NCBI RefSeq assembly: GCF_038039535.1
Contig: NZ_JBBPHP010000028.1
Location: forward strand, 24,083 to 88,082
Source of the DNA: Catalinimonas sp038039535
GTDB taxonomy: Bacteria > Bacteroidota > Bacteroidia > Cytophagales > Cyclobacteriaceae
Direction of reading: 5' to 3'
DNA length: 64,000 nt
The position numbers and the translations under genes are program-made. The notes under the pieces were generated by a model, which was not told the DNA's origin, searched no databases, and saw only the letters and a program-made list of their open reading frames with translations. Below are positions 18,421 to 27,209 of the stretch, one piece after another. Every line of letters starts with the position of its first letter. Position 1 is the first letter of the stretch.

Positions 18421-20139
18421 TTTATAAGAACTATATTTCCTTTTTCTAAGGTAAGCCTTTCCTACACCAAATATGATAATCAGGATGATTGGCCCTATCA
18501 GATTCAGAATTTGGTAAAAAAGTGCACTCTCCTCAACTTTCACCTGATCCAATGGCCGTATCTGAATCTCTTTTCTACGGGCATTGATCAGTCCATCCTC
18601 ATCCGTTAAGTAAGAAAGAGTATTTATCACAAAATCTTTATTCGCATAAGACCTATCCGTGATCGGATCATAGCCCAATGGTAAAGGATTTCCATTGCTG
18701 CGATTTATATCATTTCTTACCAGATCTCCATCAGCCACTACTACAAGTTTGGTGGGAGCACTCTCCTCCACAAAACTTCCTGGATCGGCGATATCCGGCA
18801 GTATACGATTTTTAAATAATGAAGTAAATGTCCCTTCCAATAGATAAGCCACTGCCTGTGAACCCGCTGTAAAATTTTCAGGCTGGGGTGCCTGCCTCAA
18901 TTGATTCAAATCCACTATCATAGGAGTTTGCGATACCTTTGAGTACTGGGAGGTGTAAATTAAAGGTATTTTTTTTACTCCTGGCGTAGCTATGGTATCA
19001 ATTTCACTGGTGAAACGGAGAAAAATAGCGTCCATGTTTTTAACCGTTGGATGATCTCCATATTTATTAACAATAGGAAAAAATGGCCAAGGTAATGATA
19101 CAATCTGGGGCTGACCACCCATTTCTCCAACCACAAAAGGATATACTCCTGACTTAATATCCTGCACCAGTGTCTTGTTAATACGGAGGCCATAGCGGAA
19201 TAACTGATCATCAAGATTGAGATCATAAGGAAAAGCGATAGAACCATTTTCGCCTATACTATCCATCTCAATACGTAAGGGATCAATAAAGAACATTACC
19301 TTGCCCCCATTCATGATGTACTGATCCAACTTGTACTGATCTTCTTTGCTGAAGTATTCAGAAGGTTTGTTGATCATGACCACATCTACCTCAGGGATAG
19401 CAGAAACTTGAGGTAAGTTAATCTCTGACACTTCGTAAAATTCTGTAAGAACATCAAGTAATCCGGCAATATCTATACCTTTTAGCTCACCATTTCCCAT
19501 AAGCAAACCTACTTTTTTCTTTTCGGTGCTCATAAGCTTACGGATACCATTGGCCAGTTCATATTCCACATTTTCTATAGACTGGTTAAGTGCTTCCTGT
19601 GAGCCAGCGGCACGATCTCCTTTGAGCAGCATTACTCCAGTTTGCTGCCCATTATAATTGATGATTGCACCAGGAACAATTAACTTTTGTCTCCTTTGTC
19701 CATCTTCTTCATCGTAAACATAAGTGGGTTCAATTCCAAAATCCGCTAGTCTTGTAAAAAAAGCCTGCTGCTCTTCCTTGGCAACAGTGGTCAGGGGATC
19801 AACGTAACGAACGCGAAGTTCATCTCCTGCGTAAACTTTGAACTCCTCCAGAGTCTCATCAACACTTCTTTCCAAACGTTGAAAGCCAGCATTTACTTCT
19901 CCATCCAGATAAATGATTACTTCCACCTCATTTTCAAGGTCTCTCAGTAAATTTTTGGTTGCCGGGGTAATGCTATAACGTTTCTCCTCAGTAAGGTCAA
20001 TGCGAAAAAAATATTGCTGCGCTATGGTATTAATGGCAACTAATACGACAAGTCCTATTCCCAGTTTGGATAGATCTTTCCATAAAGCTTTTCTGTCCGG
20101 TTCTTGTATCGGTTGCGCCTGTTCTTTAGTCTTATTCAT
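18418..20139 (-). CDS. gldG: Gliding motility ABC transporter substrate-binding protein GldG
   Basis: A 573-residue member of the GldG/ABC-2 accessory family. The N-terminus has a membrane helix near residues 29-46 followed by YFFRIDLTEEKRYSITPAT, the characteristic GldG opening. The centre holds a large extracytoplasmic DUF4350/ABC-transporter-like domain (for example VDVVMINKPSEYF and GGKVMFFIDPLR). A second helix lies near the C-terminus (LIGPIILIIIFGVGKAYL) before a basic tail. Together with GldF and GldA it forms an ABC transporter required for gliding in Flavobacterium johnsoniae; its substrate is not known to me. The gene starts 3 bases after the gldF stop, in the order gldA-gldF-gldG on the minus strand. 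Confidence 0.93.
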   Translation of the reverse strand: MNKTKEQAQPIQEPDRKALWKDLSKLGIGLVVLVAINTIAQQYFFRIDLTEEKRYSITPATKNLLRDLENEVEVIIYLDGEVNAGFQRLERSVDETLEEFKVYAGDELRVRYVDPLTTVAKEEQQAFFTRLADFGIEPTYVYDEEDGQRRQKLIVPGAIINYNGQQTGVMLLKGDRAAGSQEALNQSIENVEYELANGIRKLMSTEKKKVGLLMGNGELKGIDIAGLLDVLTEFYEVSEINLPQVSAIPEVDVVMINKPSEYFSKEDQYKLDQYIMNGGKVMFFIDPLRIEMDSIGENGSIAFPYDLNLDDQLFRYGLRINKTLVQDIKSGVYPFVVGEMGGQPQIVSLPWPFFPIVNKYGDHPTVKNMDAIFLRFTSEIDTIATPGVKKIPLIYTSQYSKVSQTPMIVDLNQLRQAPQPENFTAGSQAVAYLLEGTFTSLFKNRILPDIADPGSFVEESAPTKLVVVADGDLVRNDINRSNGNPLPLGYDPITDRSYANKDFVINTLSYLTDEDGLINARRKEIQIRPLDQVKVEESALFYQILNLIGPIILIIIFGVGKAYLRKRKYSSYK

Positions 20140-20142
20140 TAC

Positions 20143-20877
20143 TTACCACTTTCTACTTCCCAATAACAATTGCGTTAACAGTATCATCAAGACCATAACT
20201 GAAAAAAAATAGATCAGATTTCGTGAGTCTATCAGTCCGCGGCTCATAGCTTCATAATGATAGAGTATCCCTATCTGACTGATCATGTAATTTGTATTAC
20301 CCCATATGTCCAAAGAAGCAAGAGAGCTGAGACCGCTGAACAAAAGAAAGCAGAAAAATACCGCAAGTATAAATGCGATAACCTGATTTTCTGTAATTGC
20401 CGAGGCAAAAATACCAATAGACGTAAAAACCCCTGCCAGCAAAATCAGCCCCACATAAGAGCCAGCAACTCCTGCAGAATCCACATTACCTACCGGACTG
20501 CCTAGCTGATAGACTGTAAAGTAATACACTAAGGTTGGAACTAAAGCAAAGATAATAATCAGCCATGAGGCAAATAGCTTCCCTAAAATAAGTTGCAAAT
20601 CTGATATTGGCTGGGTCAATAACAGTTCCATGGTACCGGACTTCTTCTCTTCTGCGAAACTTCGCATCGTAATTGCCGGAATCAGAAACATAAAAACATA
20701 AGGACTGAGCGAAAACAAAGTGTACATATCAGCAAAGCCATACTGCAAAATACTTGTCTCGGGAAATACCCACATTAACAGTCCTATACCAGTAAGAAAT
20801 ACTGCAATGACAATATAAGCTATCAGCGAATTTAAATAAGTGTTGATTTCTTTAACAAACAATTGCCACATGGCCAT
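20143..20877 (-). CDS. gldF: Gliding motility ABC transporter permease GldF
   Basis: A 244-residue ABC-2 type permease with about six membrane helices (for example YLNSLIAYIVIAVFLTGIGL, then several helices up to the C-terminal IYFFSVMVLMILLTQLLLGS). A cytoplasmic loop has MRSFAEEKKSGTMELLLTQP, the coupling segment typical of ABC-2 permeases. The start is uncertain: ATG at 20877 is used here, with a GTG one codon upstream (20880) and another ATG at 20871 that would fit the family (MWQLFVKEIN). It directly follows gldA, whose stop is at 20881-20883, and the two are certainly co-transcribed. Confidence 0.93.
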   Translation of the reverse strand: MAMWQLFVKEINTYLNSLIAYIVIAVFLTGIGLLMWVFPETSILQYGFADMYTLFSLSPYVFMFLIPAITMRSFAEEKKSGTMELLLTQPISDLQLILGKLFASWLIIIFALVPTLVYYFTVYQLGSPVGNVDSAGVAGSYVGLILLAGVFTSIGIFASAITENQVIAFILAVFFCFLLFSGLSSLASLDIWGNTNYMISQIGILYHYEAMSRGLIDSRNLIYFFSVMVLMILLTQLLLGSRKW

Positions 20878-20880
20878 CAC

Positions 20881-21834
20881 TTAATTTAGCGTTAAATTGC
20901 GGAATATTTCTTCCAGCGAACTTCCATACTTACTTACTTCCTCCCGGCCTTCCTGTTTCATCTCCAAAAGAATAAACTTATGATCACAGGCAAATTGAAA
21001 AACATAGGGCCGTATATCTTCAAACCCAGGCTTTGCCATAAGCCTAAATTCATTAGTAGCGAGGATCTCTACAGAAGAAACACCTGGAATTTGTTCTAAA
21101 AGACTGGCTTCTATGGGTTCAGCAAACTCCAGCGCAACATTTTGTTGCTGAGTTCCTGCTATTTGTTTTCCCGTCTGCAAGTCCTTGATATGGCTATCAA
21201 TTACAATATTACCCCTGTTAATAATGACCACCCTGTCACAAAGTGCCTGCACTTCCTGCATAATATGGGTAGAAAAAATCACAGTTTTTTGCGCACTGAT
21301 ATCTTTGATCAGCCGTCTGATTTCAGATAGTTGGTTGGGGTCAAGTCCGGTGGTAGGTTCATCCAAAATCAATACCTGCGGATCATGGATTAAAGCCTGA
21401 GCAAGGCCTACCCTTTGACGATAACCTTTTGATAGAGAACCAATTAGCTTATTCTGCTCCAATGCCAGGCCACAAAGCTCTATCATTTCTCCTACCCTCT
21501 GCCTCAGATTTTTTCCTGATAATTTGTACATGCTACCAATGAACTGAAGATACTCCCAGACGTACATATCAAGGTATAAAGGATTGTGTTCTGGAAGATA
21601 GCCTATATGCTTTCTTACAGCCAATGAAGACTCAACCACATCAAGACCACAAACTGATACACTACCACTGCTAGGAGGAAGATAGGCAGTAGCTATTTTC
21701 ATAGTGGTGGATTTACCCGCACCATTGGGCCCTAAAAAACCAAGGATTTCCCCGGCTTTAGCTTCAAATGAGATAGCATTCACTGCGACCTGCTTACCAA
21801 ATGTTTTTGTGAGTTGGTTTACCTGCAAAGACAT
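20881..21834 (-). CDS. gldA: Gliding motility ABC transporter ATP-binding protein GldA
   Basis: A 317-residue ABC ATPase from the ATG at 21834. The track-extending upstream residues (MIGLLLILI) do not belong to the family, which starts with a short MSLQVNQLTKTFG-like strand. Walker A is GPNGAGKSTT, the Q-loop and LSKGYRQRVG signature follow, and Walker B is VLILDEPTTGLD. The C-terminal region of about 90 residues is a GldA-type extension (for example EFAEPIEASLLEQI). It powers the GldF/GldG transporter used in gliding. First gene of the minus-strand operon gldA-gldF-gldG; the 284 bases upstream of its start up to lhgO are AT-rich and must hold its promoter, which I cannot pinpoint. Confidence 0.93.
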   Translation of the reverse strand: MSLQVNQLTKTFGKQVAVNAISFEAKAGEILGFLGPNGAGKSTTMKIATAYLPPSSGSVSVCGLDVVESSLAVRKHIGYLPEHNPLYLDMYVWEYLQFIGSMYKLSGKNLRQRVGEMIELCGLALEQNKLIGSLSKGYRQRVGLAQALIHDPQVLILDEPTTGLDPNQLSEIRRLIKDISAQKTVIFSTHIMQEVQALCDRVVIINRGNIVIDSHIKDLQTGKQIAGTQQQNVALEFAEPIEASLLEQIPGVSSVEILATNEFRLMAKPGFEDIRPYVFQFACDHKFILLEMKQEGREEVSKYGSSLEEIFRNLTLN

Positions 21835-21945
21835 AATCAAAATTAGTAATAAGCCGATCACTTAACGTATGATCAGCCTTAAATATTCCTTCATTTCGGC
21901 AGGAATGTATGTTATTGGGTAAAGTTTTATAATCATTAAACGGCT

Positions 21946-21979
21946 TTGCTTCTGATTCTTATTGCATATGCTAAGTTTG
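21946..21979 (+). promoter_or_regulatory. Possible Bacteroidota-type promoter ahead of lhgO
   Basis: TTG at 21946-21948 is followed 23 bases later by TAAGTTTG at 21972-21979, which fits the TAnnTTTG -7 element of Bacteroidota. The spacing is at the upper limit, and the lhgO start lies about 140 bases further on, so a long leader would be needed. Confidence 0.25.
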
Positions 21980-22118
21980 AATTAAAATGACTTGTCATTT
22001 ACACATTACCATTTATATATCTTTTTAACTCAAGAATCATTGTATTTTCTTTTTTATAACAATATTAATTCAATGATATTAGATTCTTGATGAATGTAAT
22101 ACCTAAATTTCAATAAAC

Positions 22119-23321
22119 TTGAAATACGATATCGTAGTCATAGGTGGGGGAATTGTAGGCTTAGCCACTGCTTTAAAGATCAAAGAACAAAAGCCTGCAT
22201 TAAAACTTGCACTTATTGATAAAGAGCAAAAACTGGCTGCTCACCAGACAGGACATAATAGTGGTGTCATACATTCTGGCATTTACTACAAACCAGGAAG
22301 TTTAAAAGCACAAAACTGTATTCGTGGTTATCAAATGCTGCTTGATTTCTGTGACAAACATGAAATTACTTATGATCTGTGCGGGAAAGTGATAGTTGCC
22401 ACCTGCCAGCAAGAAATTCCACAGCTGGATAAGATTTTTGAAAGAGGTACTCAAAATGGGCTTCAAAACCTGAAAAGAATTTCCAAATCAGAACTGAAAG
22501 AGTACGAACCTCATGTAAATGGTGTGGATGCTATTTTTGTTCCTCAGACTGGTATCATAGATTATAAGGTTGTCGCCAATACTTATGCAAAACTGATTGA
22601 AAAACTTGATGGCAGCATTTTTTCCGGACATAAAGTAACCGACATCGTAAGTAAAGGCAGTGAAACGCATGTCATTACTGACAAAAGGACTTTTGAAACT
22701 TCTTTAGTGGTTAACTGTGCCGGACTTTATTCTGACAAAATTGCCAGATTAACTTCTGAAAAGCTAAATTTGAAGATTATTCCTTTTAGAGGAGAGTACT
22801 ATGAAATAAAACCTGAACGCCAGTATCTGGTAAATAATCTAATCTATCCGGTTCCTGATCCTAACTTTCCTTTCCTGGGTGTGCACTTCACTCGGATGAT
22901 ACATGGAGGAGTTGAGGCTGGGCCAAATGCAGTGCTTGCATTCCAGCGAGAGGGTTATACCAAATCTGATATTAATCTGAAAGAGTTAGCCGAAACTCTT
23001 AGCTGGCCAGGTTTTCAGAAAGTAGCAATGAAATACTGGAAAACTGGTTTTGGGGAAATGTACAGGTCTTTTTCAAAAAGTGCATTTACTAAAGCTTTAC
23101 AAAAACTAATTCCCGAAATTAAAGAAGCCGATCTGGAAGTCGCAGAAGCAGGTGTACGTGCACAGGCCTGTGACCGGGAAGGAGGACTCATTGATGATTT
23201 TTTAATTTTGGAAGAAAAAGAAGCTATCAATGTTTGTAATGCCCCTTCTCCCGCTGCTACCTCTTCCCTTTCAATTGGTCAAACTGTATCAGAACTTGCT
23301 TTAAAAAGATTTAAGCATTGA
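22119..23321 (+). CDS. lhgO: L-2-hydroxyglutarate oxidase
   Basis: A 400-residue FAD-dependent oxidase of the LhgO/DAAO-like family that oxidises L-2-hydroxyglutarate to 2-oxoglutarate, feeding electrons to the respiratory chain. The nucleotide-binding motif DIVVIGGGIVGLATAL is at residues 4-19; HNSGVIHSGIYYKPGS and VVNCAGLYSDKIA are further family landmarks, and the C-terminus has NAPSPAATSSLSIG. The start is TTG at 22119: the reading frame has a stop (TAA) at 22104-22106 and no ATG or GTG between that stop and the Rossmann motif, so TTG is the only standard start. It has its own upstream gap of 284 bases. The MoeB-rhodanese gene follows 22 bases later, but the two functions are not obviously linked. 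Confidence 0.92.
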   Translation: MKYDIVVIGGGIVGLATALKIKEQKPALKLALIDKEQKLAAHQTGHNSGVIHSGIYYKPGSLKAQNCIRGYQMLLDFCDKHEITYDLCGKVIVATCQQEIPQLDKIFERGTQNGLQNLKRISKSELKEYEPHVNGVDAIFVPQTGIIDYKVVANTYAKLIEKLDGSIFSGHKVTDIVSKGSETHVITDKRTFETSLVVNCAGLYSDKIARLTSEKLNLKIIPFRGEYYEIKPERQYLVNNLIYPVPDPNFPFLGVHFTRMIHGGVEAGPNAVLAFQREGYTKSDINLKELAETLSWPGFQKVAMKYWKTGFGEMYRSFSKSAFTKALQKLIPEIKEADLEVAEAGVRAQACDREGGLIDDFLILEEKEAINVCNAPSPAATSSLSIGQTVSELALKRFKH

Positions 23322-23343
23322 AAATCTAAATCAATGAAAAGAA

Positions 23344-24489
23344 ATGTTTTCTAAAGAAGAACTTGAACGCTACAGCAGACATTTAATCATTCCTGACTTT
23401 AATATTGAGGGACAAAAAAAACTCAAGAAAGCCAAGGTATTAGTAGTTGGATGTGGTGGTCTGGGTGCCCCCTTACTTTCTTACTTAGTTGCCGCAGGCG
23501 TAGGAACTATCGGAATAGTTGATGATGATGTTGTTGATCATACCAACCTTCAGCGACAGATCCTTTACTCAGTTAATGATATAGGTAAACCAAAGGTTGA
23601 CATTGCTGCTCAAAAACTATCTGCACAAAATCCATTTGTAAATATCGTTAAATACCAGCAGCGGCTAACTTCTGAAAATGCTTTAGAAATCATAAATTCA
23701 TATGATATAGTTGCTGATGGGACAGATAATTTTCCTACCCGTTATCTGGTTAACGATGCTTGTGTTTTATTGAATAAAGTTAATGTTTACGCTTCCATTT
23801 ATCGTTTTGAAGGTCAGCTTTCAGTTTTCAACTACTCAAGTAAGGAAAGAAAAGTCGGTCCGAACTATCGCGATCTCTTCCCAAAACCGCCACCTCCTGA
23901 GGCGGTACCAAGTTGTGCAGAGGGGGGCGTTTTAGGCGTTTTGCCAGGTATTATGGGAAGCCTTCAGGCTAATGAAGTGATCAAGATCATAAGTGGATTA
24001 GGAGAACCTCTTTCTGGTAAACTATTTATTCTTGATACTCTGAGCTTTGAAAGTACGACCTTAAAATTTGGTAGAAACCCGGATAATCCACTTAATGGAG
24101 AACACCCAACACAAAAAGGACTGATTGATTATGAGGCATTTTGTGGGTCAAACAAAATTCAAACCCAGTATACTAAAGAAATAAGTGTTTTTGATCTACT
24201 GCAGATGAGGCAAAACAATGAAGATTTCCAGCTTATTGATGTGCGTGAACCTTATGAGTACGAGATTGCCAATATTGGTGGCAGATTAATTCCTTTAAAT
24301 CAAATTGATGCAGAAAATCATTTGGTTGACAAAAATAAAAAAGTAATCGTTCATTGTCGTACAGGAAAAAGAAGCAAAGAGGCTATTCGTTTGCTAGAAA
24401 ATAAGTACGGTTATACCAATCTGTACAATCTAAAGGAGGGAATACTGGCCTGGGCAAAAGAAATTGATGATTCTATGGCGAAATATTAG
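23344..24489 (+). CDS. MoeB/ThiF-like adenylyltransferase with rhodanese domain
   Basis: A 381-residue two-domain E1-like enzyme. The N-terminal domain has the ATP-binding VVGCGGLGAPLLSYL (about 34-48) and DDDVVDHTNLQRQ, and the catalytic-type Cys191 in PSCAEGGVLGVLPG. The C-terminal rhodanese domain (about 280-375) has LIDVREPYEYE and the active-site loop HCRTGKRS with Cys338. This layout adenylates the C-terminus of a small sulfur carrier protein and supplies sulfur to it, as in molybdopterin (MoaD) or thiamine (ThiS) synthesis. I see no pair of CxxC zinc motifs, which classical MoeB has. No moa or thi gene is adjacent, so the partner is unknown. The 3' end overlaps the convergent small membrane-protein gene by 17 bases. 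Confidence 0.88.
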   Translation: MFSKEELERYSRHLIIPDFNIEGQKKLKKAKVLVVGCGGLGAPLLSYLVAAGVGTIGIVDDDVVDHTNLQRQILYSVNDIGKPKVDIAAQKLSAQNPFVNIVKYQQRLTSENALEIINSYDIVADGTDNFPTRYLVNDACVLLNKVNVYASIYRFEGQLSVFNYSSKERKVGPNYRDLFPKPPPPEAVPSCAEGGVLGVLPGIMGSLQANEVIKIISGLGEPLSGKLFILDTLSFESTTLKFGRNPDNPLNGEHPTQKGLIDYEAFCGSNKIQTQYTKEISVFDLLQMRQNNEDFQLIDVREPYEYEIANIGGRLIPLNQIDAENHLVDKNKKVIVHCRTGKRSKEAIRLLENKYGYTNLYNLKEGILAWAKEIDDSMAKY

Positions 24490-24787
24490 TTGAATCTAAA
24501 TTACTATGCAACAGATTCGGATAATGCTGCAAAACTTTATAATAACGTTTTTTTTGAGCATGATACCTAAAATACCCCATGATTAAACCTCCAATACAAA
24601 ATACCACTATTGTTGAGATAAGCGATGTCCATTCTAGCTGCGAAATTACAAATCTGATTTTAAAAAAGTAGGATAAAACAGATGTGAATACACCCCAAAA
24701 CAATCCTTCCATAGCGATTATCTTCCACTTATTTCCGGATCTCCATTTTTTTAAGTACTTAATTTCCTTTTGAGATACAGGTCTCAT
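24473..24787 (-). CDS. Small two-helix membrane protein of unknown function
   Basis: A 104-residue protein. It has a basic N-terminal stretch (about residues 7-22), an amphipathic piece, then two hydrophobic segments (about 27-45, GLFWGVFTSVLSYFF; and 56-74, LISTIVVFCIGGLIMGYF), and a basic, polar C-terminus. I do not recognise a family. It lies 7 bases from folK, on the same strand and downstream of it, so it is probably the second gene of that transcript. The last 17 bases overlap the 3' end of the MoeB-like gene on the other strand. Confidence 0.65.
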   Translation of the reverse strand: MRPVSQKEIKYLKKWRSGNKWKIIAMEGLFWGVFTSVLSYFFKIRFVISQLEWTSLISTIVVFCIGGLIMGYFRYHAQKKRYYKVLQHYPNLLHSNLDSTNISP

Positions 24788-24794
24788 ATTGATT

Positions 24795-25298
24795 TTAAGT
24801 TAGTGAGATATTCAATGACCACACTTTAAGCTGATCAGGACAATTGACAAGTAGTTCTCTCTGTGGCTTTTGCAATACCGGATGTATAAAATCGAAATTA
24901 AGTTCGCACATGGGTACAAGTGTAAATTTCCTGTTCTGTATTTCAGGATGAGGTAAGGTCAATTCCTCATCATCTATAAGCTCCTGATTATAATAAAGAA
25001 TGTCTACATCAATCAATCGCTCTCTCCATTTTCCAAGCTTAATCTTACCGATTTTATGCTCAATAAGCTGAAGCGATTTTAATAAGTTATGGGGCGACTG
25101 TTCTGTATTTATTTGTAAAACCTGGTTGTAAAACGAAGGCTGGTTACTGATACCCCAGGGTTCAGTTTCGTAAACATTTGACGCCTTTACAATTGATCCT
25201 ACATTTTTTTCTATCTCCTTTTGCGTATCTGCCAGTACTTGCAATCTATCACCCAGATTACTACCTAATAATAAATATATACCTTTGCTTGAGTTCAC
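24795..25298 (-). CDS. folK: 2-amino-4-hydroxy-6-hydroxymethyldihydropteridine diphosphokinase
   Basis: A 167-residue HPPK that transfers pyrophosphate from ATP to the pterin precursor of folate. Family landmarks are LLLGSNLGDRL at the N-terminus, YETEPWG near residue 43, and the signature RLIDVDILYYNQELID with LPHPEIQNRKFTLVPM. The start is GTG at 25298, directly in front of the fold (NSSKGIYLLLGSNLG). Length is normal. Its own folate partners (folB, folP) are not in the window. It precedes the small membrane-protein gene by 7 bases. Confidence 0.95.
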   Translation of the reverse strand: MNSSKGIYLLLGSNLGDRLQVLADTQKEIEKNVGSIVKASNVYETEPWGISNQPSFYNQVLQINTEQSPHNLLKSLQLIEHKIGKIKLGKWRERLIDVDILYYNQELIDDEELTLPHPEIQNRKFTLVPMCELNFDFIHPVLQKPQRELLVNCPDQLKVWSLNISLT

Positions 25299-25376
25299 GA
25301 GAGATTAGGGATAAATCTTATATATTTAAATCTTTAAGATTGGTCATAATCATTTGAAATACAAATTGTATCTAAC

Positions 25377-27155
25377 ATGAAATTTTTACGAATAGTTTTC
25401 GGTACTGTTGTTGGTCTGTTGCTCTTTTTTGGAATAGTTACATTAGTGATTATCGGTATTGCCAGTAGTGCTACTTCAGAGCAGGAAATTGAAATTGAAG
25501 AAAACTCTGTTTTAAAAATTGAACTCAACCAACCTATTGTAGAGAGAGAAACAGAAGACCCGTTCAATGCTTTGTTTTTCCCTGGTAATAATAATGGCAA
25601 TATTGGTTTGATTGAACTTAATGAAGCGCTGAAAAAAGCAAAAGAGGATGACCGTATCAAAGGAATATACCTGGATGCCGGACTCACCTTGGCTGGATTT
25701 GCTTCACTCAGAGAGATCAGAAACTCACTCCTGGACTTTAAGGAATCAGGTAAATTTATCATAGCCTATAGCGAAATTTTGTCAGAAAAAGCATACTATC
25801 TCACTTCTGTAGCAGATTATATCTATCTGCATCCCCAGGGCAATATTGAATTTAATGGTTTTGTGGTAGAGGTGACTTTTATCAAAAATACACTTGATAA
25901 ACTCGGCGTTGAACCACAAGTATTTCGTGTTGGCGACTTTAAAAGTGCTGTAGAGCCTTTGTTAAGAACCAGTATGAGTGATTCCAGCCGTTTGCAGTCT
26001 CAGGCTTACCTCAATAATCTTTATCATGTGTTTCTTGAAGAAATAGCCAGTGCAAGAAATATTTCCATACCTGAGTTGAGGCAAATTGCTGATTCAATGA
26101 AAGTAAGTTCTCCTATTGAAGCAAAAGAATACGAGTTAATCACTGACACAGCCTATTATGACATGGTTATACAAAAAATTGGTGAAAAACTAGGCATAGA
26201 GCCCGAGGAAGAGGATGAAGATTTTGATATCAATGACATTAATTTTATTTCTCTCAAAAGTTATGAAAAATCAATTGCCCAACAACCTGATGATTATTCC
26301 AGAAACCGAATTGCTGTTATTGTTGCTACCGGTACTATTGTCAATGGTGAGGGCGAAAACAATGTAATCGGCGGTGAAACTTTCGCGAAAGAAATCAGAC
26401 AGGCTCGTCTAGATGATAATATCAAAGCCATAATTCTTAGAATTAATTCTGGTGGAGGAAGTGCACTGGCGTCTGATGTAATGTGGAGAGAAATTCAATT
26501 GGCCAAGCAGGTTAAACCTGTTATCGCTTCAATGTCTGATGTCGCTGCGTCTGGTGGATACTACATGGCTATGGGATGCGATACCATTGTTGCTCAACCT
26601 AATACAATCACTGGTTCTATTGGCATATTTGGAGTGATACCTAATGCCAAAGAGCTACTGAACAAAATTGGCGTTACAACTGACTATGTGCAAACCAGTG
26701 AGTTTGCTAATATTTTCAGTCTTACTCACCCCTTATCAGCTGCCGAAAAGCAAATTATTCAAAACCAGGTTGAAAATGGTTATGAAGACTTTACCAAAAA
26801 AGCTGCAATGGGTAGAGACATGTCTCTATCCCAACTAAAGTCTGTTGCTTCTGGTAGAGTATGGAGTGGCGTTGAAGCTATGGAAAAGGATCTTATAGAT
26901 GTATTTGGTGGGCTGGATGAAGCGATCATGATCGCTAAAAACAAAGCTAACCTTGATCAAGATTATCAGGTAAAATACTATCCCAAGAAAAGAACTTTTT
27001 TAGAGTTATTAATGAGTGAATTTGATCAGGAAATTTCAACTTATAAGTTGAAAAGAGAACTGGGGATAACTTATCCGATAATTCAACAACTCAAGGAGAT
27101 TCAAAATTTGCAGGGCACGCAGGCCAGACTACCTTTTGAAATTGAGATCAAATAA
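25377..27155 (+). CDS. sppA: Signal peptide peptidase SppA, 67-kDa type
   Basis: A 592-residue membrane protease with an N-terminal transmembrane helix (about residues 7-28) and two tandem SppA domains, the length and arrangement of the long (67-kDa) type. The family's Lys-Ser dyad is present: Lys189 in VGDFKSAVEP of the first half and Ser392 in SDVAASGGYYMA of the second. NSGGGSALASD and TGSIGIFGV are further landmarks. It degrades signal peptides left in the membrane after protein export. It is divergent from folK (78-base gap) and is followed by a strong bidirectional terminator at 27161. Confidence 0.95.
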   Translation: MKFLRIVFGTVVGLLLFFGIVTLVIIGIASSATSEQEIEIEENSVLKIELNQPIVERETEDPFNALFFPGNNNGNIGLIELNEALKKAKEDDRIKGIYLDAGLTLAGFASLREIRNSLLDFKESGKFIIAYSEILSEKAYYLTSVADYIYLHPQGNIEFNGFVVEVTFIKNTLDKLGVEPQVFRVGDFKSAVEPLLRTSMSDSSRLQSQAYLNNLYHVFLEEIASARNISIPELRQIADSMKVSSPIEAKEYELITDTAYYDMVIQKIGEKLGIEPEEEDEDFDINDINFISLKSYEKSIAQQPDDYSRNRIAVIVATGTIVNGEGENNVIGGETFAKEIRQARLDDNIKAIILRINSGGGSALASDVMWREIQLAKQVKPVIASMSDVAASGGYYMAMGCDTIVAQPNTITGSIGIFGVIPNAKELLNKIGVTTDYVQTSEFANIFSLTHPLSAAEKQIIQNQVENGYEDFTKKAAMGRDMSLSQLKSVASGRVWSGVEAMEKDLIDVFGGLDEAIMIAKNKANLDQDYQVKYYPKKRTFLELLMSEFDQEISTYKLKRELGITYPIIQQLKEIQNLQGTQARLPFEIEIK

Positions 27156-27160
27156 AAAAA

Positions 27161-27183
27161 GGAACGGTCTTCAGGGCCGTTCC
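27161..27183. terminator. Bidirectional rho-independent terminator
   Basis: GGAACGG (27161-27167) and CCGTTCC (27177-27183) form a 7-bp stem; a run of A precedes it and a T-rich stretch follows it. It sits between the convergent sppA gene and the WcaJ-like gene and can serve both. Confidence 0.85.
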
Positions 27184-27209
27184 TTCTTCTTACCTCAATC
27201 TACTACTAA

